A stretch of DNA of 8,470 bases from Planctomycetes bacterium UBA1146. GTDB lineage: Bacteria; Planctomycetota; UBA8108; UBA1146. How positions within the stretch are numbered: the first letter of the stretch is position 1; the number at the start of each line of letters is the position of its first letter. Shown piece after piece: positions 6,311-8,470 of this stretch. The translations under genes were made by a program, and so were the position numbers. The notes under the pieces were generated by a model, which was not told where the DNA came from, searched no databases, and saw only the letters and a list, made by a program, of their open reading frames with translations. Where the stretch lies: the NCBI GenBank assembly GCA_002311345.1, contig DCAA01000010.1, positions 9,681 to 18,150 on the forward strand. Direction: 5' to 3'.

Positions 6311-6320
6311 ATACGACGTC

Positions 6321-6356
6321 ATCGAAAGCGATATTGACCCGATCGGCTTTCTCGAT
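6321..6356. terminator. Imperfect hairpin between convergent genes, possible two-way terminator
   Basis: In the 56-base gap between the DUF2017 stop and the stop of the minus-strand hydrolase, ATCGA (6321-6325) pairs with TCGAT (6352-6356). AAGC (6326-6329) pairs with GCTT (6346-6349), and GAT (6330-6332) with ATC (6342-6344). The result is about 12 bp with two small bulges and a 9-base loop. No T run follows on either strand, so it may be a weak or factor-assisted terminator. Confidence 0.3.
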
Positions 6357-6366
6357 GAATGCTACT

Positions 6367-7305
6367 TCACAATCTAAACCTCTCTCCGGGCTCTGCGACA
6401 CGGAACCCACGGTTCCTCAGTTCGTCACGGATTGTCGCATCGCGGAGTGCTGGATTGGTGTGATTGAGATGGATAAATCGAAATCGTCCCGGTTCTCGAA
6501 ATGCTGCTTCTTGTAGTCTCTCCATCGTCACGACCATCGGTGGGTGAGGAATTTCGGATAGATCACGGCCAGGTAGTTCCCGCCCGTCGTAGAAGGTCGC
6601 ATCGAGATAGCAGATATCGACCCCCTCGATCAGTTTCTCGAGAACCCCCCCATCCCAGCTATCGATGTCAGGACAGAAGAGCACCGTTTTGGTGGGCCCC
6701 TCGATTCGCCAGGCAACCGTATCGGAGAACTCGTCACGATGTTTGACGGCGATTGCCGCTACTTTGACCCCGCCCATCACTTCGGTCAAATCTCCGAACT
6801 CCACCGTCCTGAGGACAATCTGCTTCAACTCGACCAGTTGGCTCCACGGACCATTTTGCCTCAAAAAATCAGACATTCTCTCGGTGCAGTACACGTCGAT
6901 GGCATCGGTAGAGGCAACTTCTCTACCGAAGTGGATCAGTCCTGTGTAGTGACCGATGTGAGCGTGGGTAAGAAGTAACGAATCTACCGCGTGTCTACCT
7001 TCATTGCCAAAGCCGGTGATCTCTCTCAATAAGGAAAGTTGTTCCTCGATGGCGGGAGTCGCTTCGATAAGCATCGTCTTACCCGAACGATGATTGACAA
7101 TCGCCAGACAAGCGGGGCCCAGTCTTATTCCATCACGCCGGGCATCGATGCAGCATTCCTTCTGACAGCCAAGATGGGGAACTCCGCCATCCTGGGCGAT
7201 CCCCAGAACCACAAGTTCGATGTCTAGCGACACCTCTCGTAAGTCGGTGCCTTGACAACCGACCTGCACAAGAAGCAACAAGAATACAGGAAGCAGACGG
7301 ATCAC
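6367..7305 (-). CDS. Exported PqqB-like metallo-beta-lactamase-fold hydrolase, probable lipoprotein
   Basis: A 312-residue protein of the PqqB-like branch of the metallo-beta-lactamase fold. Residues 1-17 are a short signal with a hydrophobic run ending 'VQVGC'; C17 could be lipidated, although the lipobox is imperfect (Q at -3). 'LGIAQDGGVPHLGC' (34-47) with C51 and C52 and 'ARRDG' matches the PqqB N-terminal strand and Cys cluster. The metal loop reads 'LLTHAHIGHYTGL' (111-123): H114, H116 and H119 fit HxHxxH, but the usual Asp before the last His is Gly118. Other likely ligands are H189, D213 or D215 ('CPDIDSWD'), and H279/H282 in 'HLNHTNP', a PqqB hallmark. No PQQ biosynthesis genes are nearby, so a PQQ role is unlikely and the substrate is unknown. 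GTG 7305 is chosen because it begins the signal sequence and overlaps the upstream DUF1080 stop as GTGA, which implies coupled translation. Confidence 0.78.
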   Translation of the reverse strand: MIRLLPVFLLLLVQVGCQGTDLREVSLDIELVVLGIAQDGGVPHLGCQKECCIDARRDGIRLGPACLAIVNHRSGKTMLIEATPAIEEQLSLLREITGFGNEGRHAVDSLLLTHAHIGHYTGLIHFGREVASTDAIDVYCTERMSDFLRQNGPWSQLVELKQIVLRTVEFGDLTEVMGGVKVAAIAVKHRDEFSDTVAWRIEGPTKTVLFCPDIDSWDGGVLEKLIEGVDICYLDATFYDGRELPGRDLSEIPHPPMVVTMERLQEAAFREPGRFRFIHLNHTNPALRDATIRDELRNRGFRVAEPGERFRL

Positions 7306-8470
7306 TGGCCGGCAGCACCCTGAGAATGACTCTCCATCGGAAATACACGAATACGACGGAACTGAATCGGAGTCCCTTCCGACTGTAGACAGATCGGCCC
7401 AGGAACCTCGGCGCAATTTTTGGCCGTATTCAGTACCTTTCCGTTGACCATCAATACCACGTCACCACCTATACAGCTGATCTCGTAGTGATTCCATTCT
7501 CCGACAGCATTCTCGTTGGCACTGGTATGCCGGGTTCTCGCGCCAGAGGTTCGATCCGCATCGGGGCTCATCGGGAAGCCACCAATGCAATAGAAATCTC
7601 CGGCGCTCTCTGACATCAACTGCGCCTCGATGCATCTGGGCCACACCCTGTGATCACCGACCTGGCGGAAGAGAACTCCAGAATTTCCGCCCTTCTTCGT
7701 CACCGGATCCCAGCGCCAGTCCAGTTCCAGTACGAAATCCTGGTACTGTTTGTTGGTGTAGATGTATCCCGCAGGTCGTCCGACGCAGGAGATGATCCCG
7801 TTGGCCACGGACCAGACATTTTCCATCTTTCCGTCGTTATTCAGGTGGAAAGACCAACCGTCCATGTTGTATCCGTTGAAGAGTTGCTCGAACTTGCTAA
7901 AACGCCAGCGTTCCGCTGTCGGAATCTCACGGATCTTGATGGAGCGGAACCAGACATCGTTGCCATGATCCTGGAGGACGATGTGGCCCTTCTTGACCGT
8001 TCCAAAATCGGCCCAGGCGGCAAACTTGCTCGCGGCCACTCTGCGGTTCCAGTCCACGGAACCGATTTGAGCCCGCAAGACCAACACTCCGTTGAGCCAG
8101 TGCTCGACATTCCCCGCGCAATGAACGATGCGAGCGTGATTCACTTCTCCCGACGGGTTCAGCTTCTTGTTCATCGGTGAATAGAGTGCGTACAAACCAC
8201 CCGTTGACGTGTTGCTGGTAGAAGTCAGGTCTTTACCGCCGAAGATCTGGTATTCGGGCGCCGAGAAATACGAGGCACCATTGTTCTCGTTGGCCAGGTA
8301 CATGACGCCGCTGTTGGAGCCTGCCGGTGCCTTCCATTCCAGTTCCAGTTCGAAATCGTCGTACTGATCGATGGTAACGATGTCCCCACCGCCACCTCCG
8401 GCCATCACCTGCATCCATCCATCCTCGACCTTCCACCCCTTATCCGGGAAGGCATCCTTGCGATAACCTC
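7302..8470 (-). CDS. Tandem DUF1080 (3-keto-disaccharide hydrolase) protein, N-terminus outside window
   Basis: The frame is open from the right edge to TGA at 7302-7304, giving 388 residues, and extends upstream of the first ATG (8414) through family-like sequence 'FPDKGWKVEDGW'; the true start lies beyond 8470. Two copies of the DUF1080 concanavalin-like beta-sandwich are visible. Copy one (about 1-182) has 'GDIVTIDQYDDFELELEWK', 'GSNSGVMYL' and a closing 'GHIVLQDHGNDVWFRSIKI'. Copy two (about 193-378) has 'LFNGYNMDGWSFH', 'YQDFVLELDWRW', 'GGNSGVLFR', 'GEWNHYEI' and 'GPICLQSEGTPIQFRRIRV'. Characterised members hydrolyse 3-keto-glycosides and 3-keto-disaccharides, and many are exported; a signal peptide would lie outside this window. 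The stop overlaps the start of the PqqB-like gene, so the two form an operon read leftward. The fold call is very strong; substrate specificity is inferred from the family. Confidence 0.9.
   Translation of the reverse strand, partial: GYRKDAFPDKGWKVEDGWMQVMAGGGGGDIVTIDQYDDFELELEWKAPAGSNSGVMYLANENNGASYFSAPEYQIFGGKDLTSTSNTSTGGLYALYSPMNKKLNPSGEVNHARIVHCAGNVEHWLNGVLVLRAQIGSVDWNRRVAASKFAAWADFGTVKKGHIVLQDHGNDVWFRSIKIREIPTAERWRFSKFEQLFNGYNMDGWSFHLNNDGKMENVWSVANGIISCVGRPAGYIYTNKQYQDFVLELDWRWDPVTKKGGNSGVLFRQVGDHRVWPRCIEAQLMSESAGDFYCIGGFPMSPDADRTSGARTRHTSANENAVGEWNHYEISCIGGDVVLMVNGKVLNTAKNCAEVPGPICLQSEGTPIQFRRIRVFPMESHSQGAAGQ

Noticed and set aside
6367..7305. Naming the hydrolase pqqB
   Set aside because: It has PqqB-like motifs, but it is exported, keeps metal-binding histidines that true PqqB usually lacks, and no pqqA, pqqC, pqqD or pqqE is nearby.
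7650..8180. A 176-residue + strand frame antisense to the DUF1080 gene
   Set aside because: The opposite strand carries unmistakable DUF1080 motifs; this frame has none.
1..8470. tRNA genes, CRISPR arrays, insertion sequences, attachment sites
   Set aside because: No T-arm or CCA patterns, no regularly spaced repeats, no transposase or integrase motifs and no terminal inverted repeats were seen on either strand.

Overview
The window looks like part of a bacterial chromosome with moderate GC (slightly above 50 % by eye), short intergenic gaps, overlapping start/stop codons and some GTG starts. No mobile element, tRNA, rRNA or CRISPR array is visible. A tandem-domain 3-keto-disaccharide hydrolase (DUF1080) next to a PqqB-like exported metallo-hydrolase suggests an environmental, Planctomycetota-like organism. 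The ClpS protein and a DUF2017 protein are instead of the kind best known from Actinobacteria. Lineage is therefore a low-confidence inference.

Layout, left to right. (1) Positions 1-432 (+) are the 3' end of an M14-type zinc carboxypeptidase gene, followed directly by a weak intrinsic terminator. (2) Positions 433-770 hold no convincing protein gene but are rich in RNA structure: a long-range 8-bp helix, two small hairpins and a strong terminator hairpin. Two of the loops are GNRA tetraloops. This is either a small RNA gene or a regulatory leader. (3) Positions 771-2242 (+) hold a SAM-dependent methyltransferase and a UbiA-type membrane prenyltransferase, overlapping at ATGA and probably translationally coupled. 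They look like a prenyl-lipid or quinone modification pair. (4) Positions 2249-2932 (-) encode a membrane-anchored coiled-coil protein with a C-terminal discoidin-like beta domain, convergent with the prenyltransferase.

(5) Positions 3052-6310 (+) hold clpS (N-degron adaptor of the Clp protease), a full-length receptor-type class III adenylate cyclase, and a DUF2017 protein. clpS and DUF2017 genes are known neighbours in Actinobacteria. Here a 697-residue transmembrane cyclase lies between them, which is the most interesting genomic arrangement in the window. (6) Positions 6367-8470 (-) hold a DUF1080 tandem-domain gene (its start lies beyond the right edge) and a PqqB-like metallo-beta-lactamase-fold protein with an export signal. 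They overlap by GTGA and converge on the DUF2017 gene.

How the genes may work together (inference): the right-hand pair points to sugar or glycoside processing at the cell envelope, the clpS group to a link between external sensing through cAMP and regulated proteolysis, and the methyltransferase/UbiA pair to isoprenoid lipid chemistry. Nothing in the window proves these links.
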